64,000 nt of DNA, from the NCBI GenBank assembly GCA_019638525.1, contig JAHBTO010000002.1, positions 248,001 to 312,000 of the forward strand. The letters run 5' to 3'. The DNA comes from Ferruginibacter sp. Lineage in GTDB: Bacteria > Bacteroidota > Bacteroidia > Chitinophagales > Chitinophagaceae. The notes under the pieces are model-generated. The model searched no databases and had not been told where the DNA came from. It worked only from the letters and a program-made list of their open reading frames with translations. The position numbers were made by a program, and so were the translations under genes. Below, in pieces: positions 1 to 9,992 of the stretch; the first letter of the stretch is position 1, and each line of letters starts with the position of its first letter.

Positions 1-1948
1 AGTATTTATTTACAGCAAATGTACCCCTAACGCCATCGGTTAAAGAATTAGGACCATCGGCTATATAATATTTACTAACCGGGTTTGTATAAATAACATC
101 TTTACCAATGGCCTTGTGCATTACAAAAGATTGTTCGGCTGGTTTTACACCCATTGGTTTTCCGTTTAAAACCGTTACTGCTTTTAAAGTTACTGATGAT
201 GTAATGTTTACCGGCCCTGTATATTTAGCGCTTTCTTTTGTAGGCAGCTTTCCATCGGTTGTAAAATAAATTTCGCCGTTGAGCGCTTCAGTATAAAGGG
301 CTACACTTAATTTACCATTTTGCGAAACAGGTTTTATGGCTACTGTAAAATTGCCGGCGCAATAATTAATACCTCTTTGTTCAAATGCTTTGAAATGTGT
401 TTGCAGGCGCTCATTAAAATTTTGCCAGTTTCTATTTTCTTTTGGGCTCCAATCTACTTCAGCAAGCGCAAGCATACGTGGCAGCAGCATATATTCGATA
501 TGTGATGGTTTGGTAATAAACTCTGCCCAAATATTTGCCTGTGCACCTAAAATATATTTTGCCTGTATGGCATCTAATTCTTTTGGCACGGGGTCGTAAT
601 CATATACTTTTTTCAAAGTGTTCATTCCGCCAATGGCAAGCGGTTCGCCTTCGGGGCCTGCCTGGTAATGGTCAAAATATAAAGGAGATCCGGGAGTCAT
701 TACTACATCATGTCCCATCTTTGCGGCTTGTATGCCGCCTGCTTCGCCACGCCAACTCATTACTGTAGCTTCAGGGGCAAGCCCTCCTTCCAGTATCTCA
801 TCCCAACCAATCATCTTCCTGCCCTTGCTTATAATAAATTTCTCTATTCGTTTTACAAAATAGCTTTGCAGTTCTTCTTCGTTTTTTAAACCCTGTGCCT
901 TTATCCTTGCCTGGCAGCGTGGGCATTTTTTCCAGGGCGCTTTATCAACTTCATCGCCGCCTATATGAATATATTTTGATGGAAATAAATTTATCACTTC
1001 GGTTAACACATCCTGCAAAAACATAAACACGCTATCGTTGCCTGCACAATAATTTGAAGCCATATTGCTATAATTACCTCCTGTTAAAGGTAATTGTGGT
1101 TGCTGTGTGCAGCATAATGCAGGATAAGCTGCAATGGCCGATGCAACATGCCCGGGCATTTCAATTTCGGGTACAATGGTTACATTTCTATCAGCAGCAT
1201 ATTTAATAATTTCTTTCACTTGTTCCTGCGTATAATAGCCACCGTAAGTGGCGGGTTGCCCTTGTTGTGCCTGTGGCCTATCGCCCCAAACCTTATCCGT
1301 TTCATCTACACGCCATGCGCCCACTTGTGTTAGCAAAGGGTATTTCTTAATTTCTAATCGCCAGCCCTGGTCATCAACCAAATGCCAGTGAAACGTATTC
1401 ATTTTATATGAAGCTAACAGGTTGATATACTCTTTAACGAATTCGGGGCCAAAAAAATGACGGCTTACATCCAAATGCATGCCCCGCCATTTAAACCGGG
1501 GATAATCTTTTATATCCATGCATGGAATACTCAATGCAGCATTTGTTCTGATGGCAGGCAAAGTTTGTAATAAAGACTGCATGCCATAAAAGATACCTGC
1601 TTTTTTATTGGCTGAAATTAGAATACCTGCAGGCGTTATGTGCAACATATATCCTTCATCGCCCAACGAAGTATCACTGATGAATTTTAGTTCGATGATT
1701 TTTTTTGTTCCTGCATGAAAAGGTAAATTGATACCGCTGATATCATAAATGGTTGTTCTGAAAAAAGAAGCTGCCTGTTGCAATGCTGCATCGGTTTTAC
1801 TGAAGTTAACTGACGTTTGCCCATCAATGATAAAATTACCGGCAGTAAACTGCAAACTTACCGGTTGCGGAATAATAGCAGGTTTTTGTGCACATAACAT
1901 CATCGGAACAGAAATAAGCAGAACCAAAATCCATTTTTTAAATTGCAT
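1..1948 (-). CDS. Beta-N-acetylhexosaminidase, GH20 (3' end outside window)
   Basis: Exo-acting hexosaminidase that removes terminal beta-GlcNAc or beta-GalNAc from glycans, probably in the periplasm or at the cell surface. The start at 1948 gives a signal peptide ending MMLCAQ. An N-terminal GH20b-like domain is followed by the catalytic barrel, with WRGMHLDVSRHFF and NTFHWHLVDDQGWRLE near residues 155-200 and the catalytic Asp-Glu pair in the motif IGGDEVDK near residue 330. A C-terminal beta-rich extension runs past base 1, so the stop codon is not seen. It starts 10 bases after the stop of the GH35 gene, so it is the last visible gene of the sialoglycan operon. Having it downstream of sialidase and beta-galactosidase suggests it removes the HexNAc exposed by them. 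Confidence 0.93.
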   Translation of the reverse strand, partial: MQFKKWILVLLISVPMMLCAQKPAIIPQPVSLQFTAGNFIIDGQTSVNFSKTDAALQQAASFFRTTIYDISGINLPFHAGTKKIIELKFISDTSLGDEGYMLHITPAGILISANKKAGIFYGMQSLLQTLPAIRTNAALSIPCMDIKDYPRFKWRGMHLDVSRHFFGPEFVKEYINLLASYKMNTFHWHLVDDQGWRLEIKKYPLLTQVGAWRVDETDKVWGDRPQAQQGQPATYGGYYTQEQVKEIIKYAADRNVTIVPEIEMPGHVASAIAAYPALCCTQQPQLPLTGGNYSNMASNYCAGNDSVFMFLQDVLTEVINLFPSKYIHIGGDEVDKAPWKKCPRCQARIKAQGLKNEEELQSYFVKRIEKFIISKGRKMIGWDEILEGGLAPEATVMSWRGEAGGIQAAKMGHDVVMTPGSPLYFDHYQAGPEGEPLAIGGMNTLKKVYDYDPVPKELDAIQAKYILGAQANIWAEFITKPSHIEYMLLPRMLALAEVDWSPKENRNWQNFNERLQTHFKAFEQRGINYCAGNFTVAIKPVSQNGKLSVALYTEALNGEIYFTTDGKLPTKESAKYTGPVNITSSVTLKAVTVLNGKPMGVKPAEQSFVMHKAIGKDVIYTNPVSKYYIADGPNSLTDGVRGTFAVNKY

Positions 1949-1958
1949 TACAAGCCAG

Positions 1959-3779
1959 TTAATTGGTTAAAAAGTATTTTGTTTTTACAGGCATGGCGGT
2001 TGTTTCCATCAGTTCAAAAATTACCAGTTTATTGGTTCCTTTTTTAAGCCATGATGCCGGGCAATACAGTCGTTTTTGCGGGCCTATGTTCCAGTAGCGG
2101 CCAAGATTGTGACCGTTTATATAAACGTATCCTTTATAATAACTGCTAAGGTCAAAATAAGTATCACCAATTTCTGATAACTCAAAACTACCTTCATAAA
2201 AAGTACAGGGTTTATTTTCGTTGCTTTGTTGCGGAACTGGTTTTTTGGCTGCCATAAATTTTTCATCCATTGGAAATAATGTTGTTTCCCAGTTCATGAG
2301 TGTCATTCCGTTTAGGGTAACCCTGTCAGTTATACCTTTTCGGTCAATTATAAATTGTCCAAAATTGATATGGCCCATACCTTCCACCAAAATTTCCAGT
2401 TCGGGATTTGGAACAATGGATTTAGGTAGGTCAACTTCCCAGTTTCCTCCATCCCGATAAACGGTATCAATGAATTTGCCATCCAGGAATACCAATGCAT
2501 AGTCATGTGGTTCCCAAATTTTTAATTTACCGCTTTTGTGTCCAATTAATTTTGTTCTGTACAATATCAATCCCTGGTTTTGGCCATACATCTCCATGGG
2601 TTTGGGTTGTGGCGAATAAATTGAAGGCAGGTTATAATCCCAAAGACTGTATGCTTTTTTCATTTCAATAGCGGGATACTGAAAAGATGTGATTGGTTCA
2701 GGCACATCGGGTATTTTATAATCTACATATTGCTGTATCAGGTTACGCAACATATAATATTTAGGAGTTGCACTACCCTGGTCGTTGATGGGCGCATCAT
2801 AATCGTAGCTTGTTATATCGGGCTGGTAACTGGTTGCAGAAGATGCGTTAGCCCCGGCAGTGAAACCAAAATTTGTTCCGCCATGTATTACATAAAAATT
2901 AAACGATTTTTTATTCTTTAATAAAAATTCAACCTCTTTTTTCAATGCATTGGTATCGAGCCGTTGCCATTTTTCGCCCCAATGTGTTAACCAACCGGGA
3001 TATGTTTCGCCACTGAAAGCAGGCACATTGGGATTGCGTTGTGCTGCCCTTGCAAAGTCTGCCGAATCGCTGCCACTATCTAAACCTATTGCTGCACCAT
3101 CAATATTACCTGCTTCAAGCATATAAGAAGTAGCGCCATCTGATGTGTAAAATGGAACAGTAATACCGTTTCTTATCCAGGCAGTTCTTATAGCTTCCAT
3201 ATAAGTTTTATCATTGCCATAGCTTCCATATTCATTTTCTACCTGTACCATTAAAATAGGGCCGCCATTTGTACATTGTAACGAAACAATTTCTTTTGCC
3301 AGCTTATTTATATACCTGTTTGCGGCTTCCATATATCTTGTATCCATACACCTAACTTTTATATCAGGTATCTTTAGCAGGTAAGATGGTAGTCCGCCAA
3401 AATCCCATTCGGCACATACATAAGGCCCGGGCCTAAATAAAACCCACATACCTTCTTCCTGGCATGTGCGGATAAATTTTGCCACATCCCTGTTGCCGGT
3501 TTTAAAATCAAAAACACCTTCGGATATTTCATGGTAGTTCCAGAAAATATATACTGCAATGGTATTGCAACCCATTGCTTTCGCCATTTTAATGCGATGC
3601 CGCCAGTATTCCTGCGGAATACGGGCAGGGTGCATTTCGCCGCTAATAATTTGAAATGGTTTCCCATCAAGCAAAAATTCAGTTTTACCAAGTGTAAACT
3701 TATGTTTACCGTTTTGCGCCAGCAAACTGTTGCTTAACAATAAAAACAGTACCGGTAAAAGAAATATTTTTTTCATCAT
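1959..3779 (-). CDS. Beta-galactosidase, GH35
   Basis: Retaining exo-beta-galactosidase, 606 residues, with a signal peptide (cleavage near LLAQ at 19-22). The GH35 barrel starts with HKFTLGKTEFLLDGKPF. The acid/base is Glu183 in QVENEYGSYG and the nucleophile Glu258 in FSGETYPGWLTHWGE, both in the expected contexts. The C-terminal part holds beta-sandwich domains (GHNLGRYWNIGPQ near 555-570) usual for the short bacterial and animal-type GH35 enzymes. Two adjacent Met codons (3779 and 3776) are possible starts. It lies 36 bases after the sialidase and 10 before the GH20 gene, which points to stepwise trimming of Neu5Ac-Gal-HexNAc ends. The exact linkage preference cannot be read from sequence. 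Confidence 0.93.
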   Translation of the reverse strand: MMKKIFLLPVLFLLLSNSLLAQNGKHKFTLGKTEFLLDGKPFQIISGEMHPARIPQEYWRHRIKMAKAMGCNTIAVYIFWNYHEISEGVFDFKTGNRDVAKFIRTCQEEGMWVLFRPGPYVCAEWDFGGLPSYLLKIPDIKVRCMDTRYMEAANRYINKLAKEIVSLQCTNGGPILMVQVENEYGSYGNDKTYMEAIRTAWIRNGITVPFYTSDGATSYMLEAGNIDGAAIGLDSGSDSADFARAAQRNPNVPAFSGETYPGWLTHWGEKWQRLDTNALKKEVEFLLKNKKSFNFYVIHGGTNFGFTAGANASSATSYQPDITSYDYDAPINDQGSATPKYYMLRNLIQQYVDYKIPDVPEPITSFQYPAIEMKKAYSLWDYNLPSIYSPQPKPMEMYGQNQGLILYRTKLIGHKSGKLKIWEPHDYALVFLDGKFIDTVYRDGGNWEVDLPKSIVPNPELEILVEGMGHINFGQFIIDRKGITDRVTLNGMTLMNWETTLFPMDEKFMAAKKPVPQQSNENKPCTFYEGSFELSEIGDTYFDLSSYYKGYVYINGHNLGRYWNIGPQKRLYCPASWLKKGTNKLVIFELMETTAMPVKTKYFLTN

Positions 3780-3815
3780 GCTTTTTTTAATTTTTGATTC
3801 TTAATATATGCTTTG

Positions 3816-4982
3816 TCATTTCCATTTTATTACACTAAATACAATTTGCGAATAACCATCCCTTTCGTACAATACCCCAATTTTATTTTTTGAAATTTTC
3901 ACTAAATCGGAATAAGCTGTAAAATCATTTTTTTTGTTATCACCGCTTTTATCAACAACTATATTTTTGTTCCAGGTTATTCCATCATCGTAACTGATAC
4001 GAAGCGTAAGGTTATCCCTTCGTTTTGTATCGGCGGCATTACAAAATGCAACAATTGCTTTGCCATTTTTTTTGCCAATGGTTAAAATACTTCCCTGGTT
4101 TACCGGGTCAATAAGTGTATTATCAAAATAAGTTGTATCCCATCTTTGGCCACCATTGCTGCTTATAGAAACTATCCTTGCTTTTATATCTCCTTTTTGA
4201 TTGCGACTGTTCATCATCAACCTGCCATTACTAATTTCAGTAGCCATCGATTCATTGCTACCAGGCAAGTTTACAGTTTCGGAAAGATGAAAAGTTTTTC
4301 CATGATCATCGGTATAAAAACCATGTGCTTTATAATCCATAAACCCTGGTTGCGGATTGCCAGCCGAATGATTGGCCGCAATAAAAATCCTTCCCTTGTA
4401 TTTTCCTGTTGTAAATTGCATAGCATGCCCCGGGGTGTTGGCATAACTGCGCCAGTCTTGGGTAAAATTATAAGCGGCATTTACCTGTGGTTGTTTTGGC
4501 CTGTGTGTTTGTGTGGTAATGTTTACAGGGTTGCTCCAACTAAGACCTCCATCTGTTGATGTTTTGTACCAAACTTCCCTGAGGCCTTTTCCTTTTCGTA
4601 CTTCGCCCTCGTGGTTATTGCCTGTATTATAAAATAAAAAAATGCGGCCTGCAGGATATGCAGGATCATACAAATCCACAACCGGCGCCGGGTTACCAGC
4701 CTGCAACGAATCTGTATCAACAATGGTTTGTAAAGAGCTCCAGGTTCTACCTTTGTCGTTACTACGTTTCATTACAATATTTATATCGCCAAAATCGCCT
4801 GCACCATGCACCCTTCCTTCGCAAAAAGCCAACAGGGTTCCATTGGGCAACGATACAATTGCAGGAATGCGGTAGCTCTTATGTCCTTCGGTACCCGAAA
4901 CAAATACAGGCACTCTTTGCTGTGCACTAACAAAACCTGCACAACAAACAAAAATCATCAGCGATAATAATTTTCTTTTCAT
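3816..4982 (-). CDS. Exo-alpha-sialidase, GH33
   Basis: Neuraminidase that releases terminal sialic acid, 388 residues with a signal peptide ending GFVSAQQ. The arginine-triad motif YRIP is at 37-40, a catalytic-type Asp is in GDFGDINIV near 65-70, and five Asp-box repeats are visible: SNDKGRTW (74-81), STDGGLSW, TDDHGKTF, SSNGGQRW and SYDDGITW. The length is that of a bare six-bladed sialidase without an extra carbohydrate-binding domain. It is the first gene after a 379-base gap inside an otherwise tight gene run, so it may have its own promoter. Its product would feed the transporter and lyase encoded upstream. Confidence 0.95.
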   Translation of the reverse strand: MKRKLLSLMIFVCCAGFVSAQQRVPVFVSGTEGHKSYRIPAIVSLPNGTLLAFCEGRVHGAGDFGDINIVMKRSNDKGRTWSSLQTIVDTDSLQAGNPAPVVDLYDPAYPAGRIFLFYNTGNNHEGEVRKGKGLREVWYKTSTDGGLSWSNPVNITTQTHRPKQPQVNAAYNFTQDWRSYANTPGHAMQFTTGKYKGRIFIAANHSAGNPQPGFMDYKAHGFYTDDHGKTFHLSETVNLPGSNESMATEISNGRLMMNSRNQKGDIKARIVSISSNGGQRWDTTYFDNTLIDPVNQGSILTIGKKNGKAIVAFCNAADTKRRDNLTLRISYDDGITWNKNIVVDKSGDNKKNDFTAYSDLVKISKNKIGVLYERDGYSQIVFSVIKWK

Positions 4983-5361
4983 TTCACTTTGGTTTTTAAA
5001 TGTTGAGGCCGTTATTTGTATTTAAATATGATTTGAACCTGTAAAAAAAATTTATATACGAAATAAACAATCCATTTTTTGCTGCATATTCTATCCTTAA
5101 TTTAGTATCATTAACTTCAATATGCAACAACAGCTAATTAACCCGAAGTTATCATATCTTTTTAATAAACATCATGCAAAGCTTTTACCTTTTAAAAGCA
5201 CAAATGATTAACAAATTTTACCAGGACTATTTTTATCCAAAAATGAAAAGGCCCTATATGCTGTAAATCCATATCAGCAGGTAAATTTTTACCTTTGTAA
5301 TTGAGCTATTACTTTAAAATTGTAAAATTGCCAGGGCCACAAGCACTTGTATCAACATTTA
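4983..5361. other. Non-coding gap with two inverted repeats
   Basis: This 379-base gap separates the epimerase from the sialidase gene and holds no credible reading frame. Two hairpins are visible: GCTTTTA (5181-5187) pairs with TAAAAGC (5193-5199), and AGGTAAA (5279-5285) pairs with TTTACCT (5288-5294). On the minus strand neither is followed by a good U-tract, so they could be weak terminators, processing sites or operators. I found no clear TAnnTTTG promoter element for the sialidase here. Confidence 0.4.
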
Positions 5362-6546
5362 TTATTGTTTAATATATTGGTTCAATACCTGCATACAATA
5401 CCACTCCTGTCTTGGTAAATGAAAGGGGCCTTTAAATAAATTCCCTTTTGCGGTTTGAGCCAGGCTTCCGTTACGATGCAGGTATCCAAACCATTCGCCA
5501 TTTTTTGTATCATGAAAATGTTTATAGGCATATTCATGCACTTGCTTATGCCAGGCTGCATATTTTTCATTGCCTGTTACCAGGTAAGACAGTAATGTGG
5601 CAATGATAGTTTCATTATGCGGCCACCAGAATTTCATATCCTGCCAGTATTCCTGTACGGGTTTACCATATACATCCCTGAAATATAAGATGCCGCCATG
5701 TTCCTTATCCCATCCATGTTCCCACATATAGTCAAGCATCCGGCAACCCAAATTAATTAAATGTTTATCGTTATTGCGGTGTTTTGCTTCGTGAAGGATA
5801 AACCATGCACCTTCAATGGCGTGGCCGGGGTTTAGCGTACGGCCATCAATATGGTTGATGATGCTGCCATCGGGCGCCACCTGTTCCATCACCGTCCTGA
5901 TATCGTCTTTTACAAAATCAGTTTCTATTTCATTTATCCATTTTTTAATCCATTCATCACAACGGCTATCACCAATTGTTTCTCTCAACTGCTGTGCAGT
6001 GTTAATCATTATCATAGGTACGCCAATACCTTTTGATGGTCTTACTGATGTGAATTTTGGTTGTAACAATCCGGGTGTAGTTGCATACCGGATACATTTA
6101 CCAAAAACAAGACGGGCTTTTTCTGCTGCCGTTTCGTCACCGCTTGCTTTAGCATAAGCCGCTGCAGCAATCACATAAAAAGTTTCAGAAAAAAAATACC
6201 TTCTTTTACGTAAGGGGCTTCCCTGCCTGGTTACATGAAAAAACATTTGTCCATCTTCATCAAAACAATGTTTGTTTAAAAAATCATATCCCAGTCTTGC
6301 ACCCTCAAGCCATTCCTGTTTTTTTTCAACAGTGTTATACAAAGTGGCGAGTAACCAGGTAGCCCTTCCCTGAATCCATACTGCTTTATCATCATCAATC
6401 AGGCTGCCATCAGCATCTCTCATCAATAAAAAACCTCCATGCTCATAATCGTACGAACGGGGAAACCAAAAAGGTACCGTATCTTTCAATAACTGGTTTG
6501 AATAAAAATCATGCAAAGCCTGTAAATCTGCAATACTGTAGTTCAT
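5362..6546 (-). CDS. N-acylglucosamine 2-epimerase family protein (NanE-type)
   Basis: Predicted to interconvert N-acetylmannosamine and N-acetylglucosamine, the step after the lyase in sialic acid breakdown. The 394 residues form the (alpha/alpha)6 barrel of the AGE/renin-binding-protein family: DYEHGGFLLMRDADGS near 33-48, the LNPGHAIEGAW motif near 235-245, WEHGWDKEHGGILYF and KFWWPHNETIIA near 275-320. It has no signal peptide, so it is cytoplasmic. It starts 11 bases after the transporter stop. Bacteroides and Tannerella use an epimerase of this family in their nan operons in place of the NanE found in enterobacteria. Cellobiose 2-epimerase activity is a family alternative, made unlikely by the neighbours. 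Confidence 0.9.
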   Translation of the reverse strand: MNYSIADLQALHDFYSNQLLKDTVPFWFPRSYDYEHGGFLLMRDADGSLIDDDKAVWIQGRATWLLATLYNTVEKKQEWLEGARLGYDFLNKHCFDEDGQMFFHVTRQGSPLRKRRYFFSETFYVIAAAAYAKASGDETAAEKARLVFGKCIRYATTPGLLQPKFTSVRPSKGIGVPMIMINTAQQLRETIGDSRCDEWIKKWINEIETDFVKDDIRTVMEQVAPDGSIINHIDGRTLNPGHAIEGAWFILHEAKHRNNDKHLINLGCRMLDYMWEHGWDKEHGGILYFRDVYGKPVQEYWQDMKFWWPHNETIIATLLSYLVTGNEKYAAWHKQVHEYAYKHFHDTKNGEWFGYLHRNGSLAQTAKGNLFKGPFHLPRQEWYCMQVLNQYIKQ

Positions 6547-6557
6547 TTTAAATTAAG

Positions 6558-7844
6558 TTATTTAATAGCGTCAAAATCGTTTGCCCTTGGGCGTAATACC
6601 GAAAGCTGGATGATTAAAGCAACTACAACAACTGCCCCCATCATGGCAAAACTTTTTCCAAGGTTTCCTTCATCGGTTGATTTACCAAGCAAATCGGTAA
6701 TAAAAGCACCGGCAAAAACACCTACCATATTCATAAGGCCATAAGCCGTTGCTCTGTATTTTGCAGAAACAAACTGGCAAAGTATAGGCATATTGTTTGC
6801 ATCAAACATACCATAACCAAAACCAAAACAGAAAGCTGCACCTACTACATGAAAAATAGAATGCCCGAAACCTATCAGCAATAAAGCCGGTATGGTTAAT
6901 GCTAACCCGATGGCGCTGGTAAAAATTCTTCCACGTAAATTTTTCTGTACCCACCTGTCGGATAATATTCCGCCGAAAATTACACCGAGGAAAGAAGATG
7001 CTGCAATAGTAATGGTTGACATAGGCCCGGCCTTAGACATATCAATATGCAAATTATCGGCAAACAAAGTAGGCAGCCAGTTTTTTACGCCCCATCCCGG
7101 CAAACTGGGAATTGCAAAATAAAATAGTATAACCCAAAACGAAACATTGGCAAATAAAACTGATAACCCTTTTAATAATGAAGGTTTATTATCCTGTATT
7201 AACTCTGCTTGTGACGATATTACATTTCTTTTTTCTTTTAAAAAGAAAATTAAAACAGCCGCATATACAATACCTATTATTCCAAAAGAATGAAATGTTT
7301 GTTGCCACGAAAAAGTTGCAGCAATGGTAGCGCCAAATCCGCCAATGGCCTGCCCCATGTATAAACCCGTCATGTGTATGCCAATAGCAAGCGACCTGGT
7401 TTTATCGGTATGGTAATCGGCAATTAATGCAAGCCCTGCGGGGATATACAATGCTTCGCTTACACCCATTACCGCCCTTAGCCAATACAACTGGTTAAAT
7501 GTAGTGGCATAGCCCATGGCAAAAGTAACCGCACTCCAAACAAACAAACTGCCAACAATAAGCCATTTCCTGTTAAGCCTGTCGGCAATAATTCCCGAAA
7601 CAGGACTCATAAAACCATATATCCATAAAAAGATAGCCATGAGGTAACCGAAATTGGTAGCCGATTGCAGTTCATGAATATCAATCTGCATGGTAGGCTT
7701 CATGGTAGAGAGCATTTGCCTGTCCATATAATTAAGTAAAGCCACCACCCACAATAAGGCTACTACCAGCCAGGGATAAACGCCTACAGATTTACCGGCA
7801 ACTGATGCTCCTGAAATGTCTTTTAATTTATTATCATTCGGCAT
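6558..7844 (-). CDS. MFS transporter, probable sialic acid permease (NanT-like)
   Basis: Twelve-helix major facilitator of about 428 residues. The first helix (VVALLWVVALLNYMDRQML) and the loop-2 motif GIIADRLNRK are typical of the anion:cation symporter branch, which takes up organic acids with protons. I prefer the ATG at 7844 over a TTG at 7853, as the TTG would abut the previous stop. It sits 9 bases after nanM and 11 before the epimerase, between the periplasmic mutarotase and the cytoplasmic enzymes. Inner-membrane uptake of free Neu5Ac, or of its anhydro form, is inferred from this context and not from specific residues. Confidence 0.85.
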   Translation of the reverse strand: MPNDNKLKDISGASVAGKSVGVYPWLVVALLWVVALLNYMDRQMLSTMKPTMQIDIHELQSATNFGYLMAIFLWIYGFMSPVSGIIADRLNRKWLIVGSLFVWSAVTFAMGYATTFNQLYWLRAVMGVSEALYIPAGLALIADYHTDKTRSLAIGIHMTGLYMGQAIGGFGATIAATFSWQQTFHSFGIIGIVYAAVLIFFLKEKRNVISSQAELIQDNKPSLLKGLSVLFANVSFWVILFYFAIPSLPGWGVKNWLPTLFADNLHIDMSKAGPMSTITIAASSFLGVIFGGILSDRWVQKNLRGRIFTSAIGLALTIPALLLIGFGHSIFHVVGAAFCFGFGYGMFDANNMPILCQFVSAKYRATAYGLMNMVGVFAGAFITDLLGKSTDEGNLGKSFAMMGAVVVVALIIQLSVLRPRANDFDAIK

Positions 7845-7853
7845 GGCATGCAA

Positions 7854-9014
7854 TCATTTTATGGTTCCTAATAAAATTTGAGGCGTTCTAACTCCCGCTT
7901 TTATTTCGCCGCTTGGTATAAAAATACATTTTCCCCAAAGCAAGGCAGTAGTAGTTGCAGCAGAAGGAAAAGGTATATTGGTTAATTTATTCCAATTGTT
8001 TGTAACCGTATTATACAACAACACTTCGGGTTTAAAACCCGGATGCGCCATTTGCAGTTTATTTTTTTGTTCAATCAATTCCTTTTTTTTCAGTTCGTCT
8101 TTTTCGTTGGCAATGGCCATTATCAAAGATTCTGTCTTATTGAATGTTTCACCTTCATCGCCACCAAATAATATGATATTATTTTTACCAAATGCAATAC
8201 CAGTGCCTGCAGCTTTTGGTGAAGGGATGGGTTTTTCTTCCTGCCATTTACCAGTTGAGAGATTAAATGAAAAAACCGAATTATAAAAATCGCTTACAGC
8301 ATTTGTGTTTTTTTTTCGGCCACCAAGCAGGTAAATGTTTTGTTGCTTTCCATTTGATTGAACTGCCAAAACAGCGTTTGATACTGCGTAAGGCAGGCTG
8401 GGGAGTTGTTTCCAACCATTTGCCGTATCATTTAGATTTAATGAAAAAAAATTATCCGATACAGCATTTATTGTTTCTCCTCCGGCAATGTAAATAACAT
8501 TTTCATAAACTGTGGCCGAAGCATTGGTTAACGGAATAGGTAAGTTGGGTAATTTATTTATTTCAATCTTTTGCTGTTGGTTATTCCATTGCAATAAAAA
8601 AGCCGAATTAGAAATACCCATTTCGTTTTCTCCACCCAGGTAAACTATACCATGTTTTGTACTTACATTGGCGCCGTAAGCTGTAGTAAACGGTAATTTT
8701 TGTGATGATGAATTAAGCCAATGAAATTTTCCATTTCTTTTAAGTTGCAATACAAAAATATCGTTATGGTATTTTTTCTTTCCGCCATTCCAAGGCAATC
8801 CATCGGGAAAGTTAGCCCCGCCGGCAACTATCAATACATCATTTGTAACACCGGTAAGGGGCCCGGCTAATCCAATTGAAACAGTTTCTCCATTTGTGGG
8901 AGGAAGTTGTGCAGCTATCTTCCATTTTACAGATGAAACAACAGGTTGCTGTGCTAAGGTTTCAGCGTGAACAGACATAAATAAAACAAGTAAGATAATC
9001 GTTAAACATTTCAT
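7854..9014 (-). CDS. Kelch-type N-acetylneuraminate mutarotase/epimerase (NanM-like)
   Basis: Secreted Kelch beta-propeller of the cyclically permuted mutarotase family, thought to speed conversion of alpha-Neu5Ac released by sialidase to the beta anomer in the periplasm. The start at 9014 gives MKCLTIILLVLFMSVHAETLAQ, a clear signal peptide, and lies 19 bases after the lyase stop; the in-frame ATG at 9029 is also possible, while longer starts would overlap the lyase gene. Kelch blades are seen as LIVAGGANFPDGLPW, VYLGGENE, IYIAGGETIN, IYLLGGRKK and IILFGGDEGE. A lysine/glutamate-rich insertion (near residues 285-310) interrupts the last blades. The gene lies between lyase and transporter, as expected for the role. 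Confidence 0.87.
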   Translation of the reverse strand: MKCLTIILLVLFMSVHAETLAQQPVVSSVKWKIAAQLPPTNGETVSIGLAGPLTGVTNDVLIVAGGANFPDGLPWNGGKKKYHNDIFVLQLKRNGKFHWLNSSSQKLPFTTAYGANVSTKHGIVYLGGENEMGISNSAFLLQWNNQQQKIEINKLPNLPIPLTNASATVYENVIYIAGGETINAVSDNFFSLNLNDTANGWKQLPSLPYAVSNAVLAVQSNGKQQNIYLLGGRKKNTNAVSDFYNSVFSFNLSTGKWQEEKPIPSPKAAGTGIAFGKNNIILFGGDEGETFNKTESLIMAIANEKDELKKKELIEQKNKLQMAHPGFKPEVLLYNTVTNNWNKLTNIPFPSAATTTALLWGKCIFIPSGEIKAGVRTPQILLGTIK

Positions 9015-9033
9015 TTGGTTATTTTGCATTAAG

Positions 9034-9966
9034 CTAAGTTGGCATAACAGATTTAAAGTTATTGAAGCCAATCTGCTCGGTATCTTTTTTAAATTCTACA
9101 AATTGTTCGGCGGTCATATTTTTTACCGGCAGGCGAAATTCGCCGCAATCAAGGCCAATTAATTTCATATAAGCTTTACCGGTAGCAATACCTCCGTATT
9201 TGCCAAGCAAACGAATCATATCAATTGATTGCTCCTGCAAAAGTTGGGCTTTATGTAACTGCCCTTTTTCAAAAGCATCCATCAAATCATGATACAGCGG
9301 GGCGGCATAATTGTAAGTGCTACCCACTGCGCCTTTAGAACCTATTGCCAATGCCGGCAGCATATTTTCATCCCTGCCCCAAAGCATATCGTATTTGCCG
9401 TTGGCGTACAAAGTACAGGAAAGAAAATCCATAAAATCTTCATGCGTATATTTTATGCCGGCAAAATTTTCAACCTTTCCATTCACGGCTTTCAGCAAGT
9501 CGATCATTGAAAAATTTACGCCGGTTAATACAGGAATATGGTAATAATAGAAAGGCATATCGGGTACAACTGATGCAATTTCGTAACAGGCTTGAGCAAG
9601 CATGTTAACATCGGCCGGTTTAAAATAAAAGGGCGCTGTAAATGAAATCGCATCCATGCCTGCTTCCTTTGCATATAGCGCCAGTTCTTTGCAATCATTA
9701 ATGCTTGTTCCGCCAAGCAAGGGCATTACAGTAAAAGCTTCATCATTTTTTGAACAGGCAGCCCATGCATCCATCATTTTCTTTTTTTCATCGGCTGTCA
9801 TAGAAACACCTTCGCCGGTAGAACCGCAAATGAAAGCGCCGTTAACCTTGTTAGCTTTAAGCATTTTATAATAAGCCGGAATAATGTTTACATTGAGCGA
9901 ACCATCGCTGTGCATGGGTGTAAAAGGAGCCGCTATCAGTCCTTGCAAATGTTTTTTACTCATCAT
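9034..9966 (-). CDS. nanA: N-acetylneuraminate lyase (DapA/NanA family)
   Basis: Class I aldolase that splits Neu5Ac into N-acetylmannosamine and pyruvate. The 310 residues form a TIM barrel with the carboxylate-binding motif GSTGEG (Ser49, Thr50), Tyr142 in YYYHIPVLTG and the Schiff-base Lys172 in FAGIKYTHEDF. The IKYT context and length are those of NanA-type enzymes rather than dihydrodipicolinate synthase. Two adjacent ATG codons (9966, 9963) are possible starts. It is the first enzyme gene after susCD and is separated from susD by a strong terminator, with a possible promoter element directly in front of it. Confidence 0.92.
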   Translation of the reverse strand: MMSKKHLQGLIAAPFTPMHSDGSLNVNIIPAYYKMLKANKVNGAFICGSTGEGVSMTADEKKKMMDAWAACSKNDEAFTVMPLLGGTSINDCKELALYAKEAGMDAISFTAPFYFKPADVNMLAQACYEIASVVPDMPFYYYHIPVLTGVNFSMIDLLKAVNGKVENFAGIKYTHEDFMDFLSCTLYANGKYDMLWGRDENMLPALAIGSKGAVGSTYNYAAPLYHDLMDAFEKGQLHKAQLLQEQSIDMIRLLGKYGGIATGKAYMKLIGLDCGEFRLPVKNMTAEQFVEFKKDTEQIGFNNFKSVMPT

Positions 9967-9984
9967 TTATAATTTGAATTTAAA

Positions 9985-9992
9985 CAAATTTA
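9985..9992 (-). promoter_or_regulatory. Possible -7 promoter element for nanA
   Basis: On the minus strand the bases read TAAATTTG, which fits the Bacteroidota -7 consensus TAnnTTTG. It lies 19 bases before the nanA start, so transcripts would have a short leader, and directly after the susD terminator. No well-spaced -33 TTTG was found, so this is a motif match only. Confidence 0.35.

Noticed and set aside
4983-5361. Riboswitch or structured RNA upstream of the sialidase
   Set aside because: Two simple hairpins are present but no conserved riboswitch core could be recognised.
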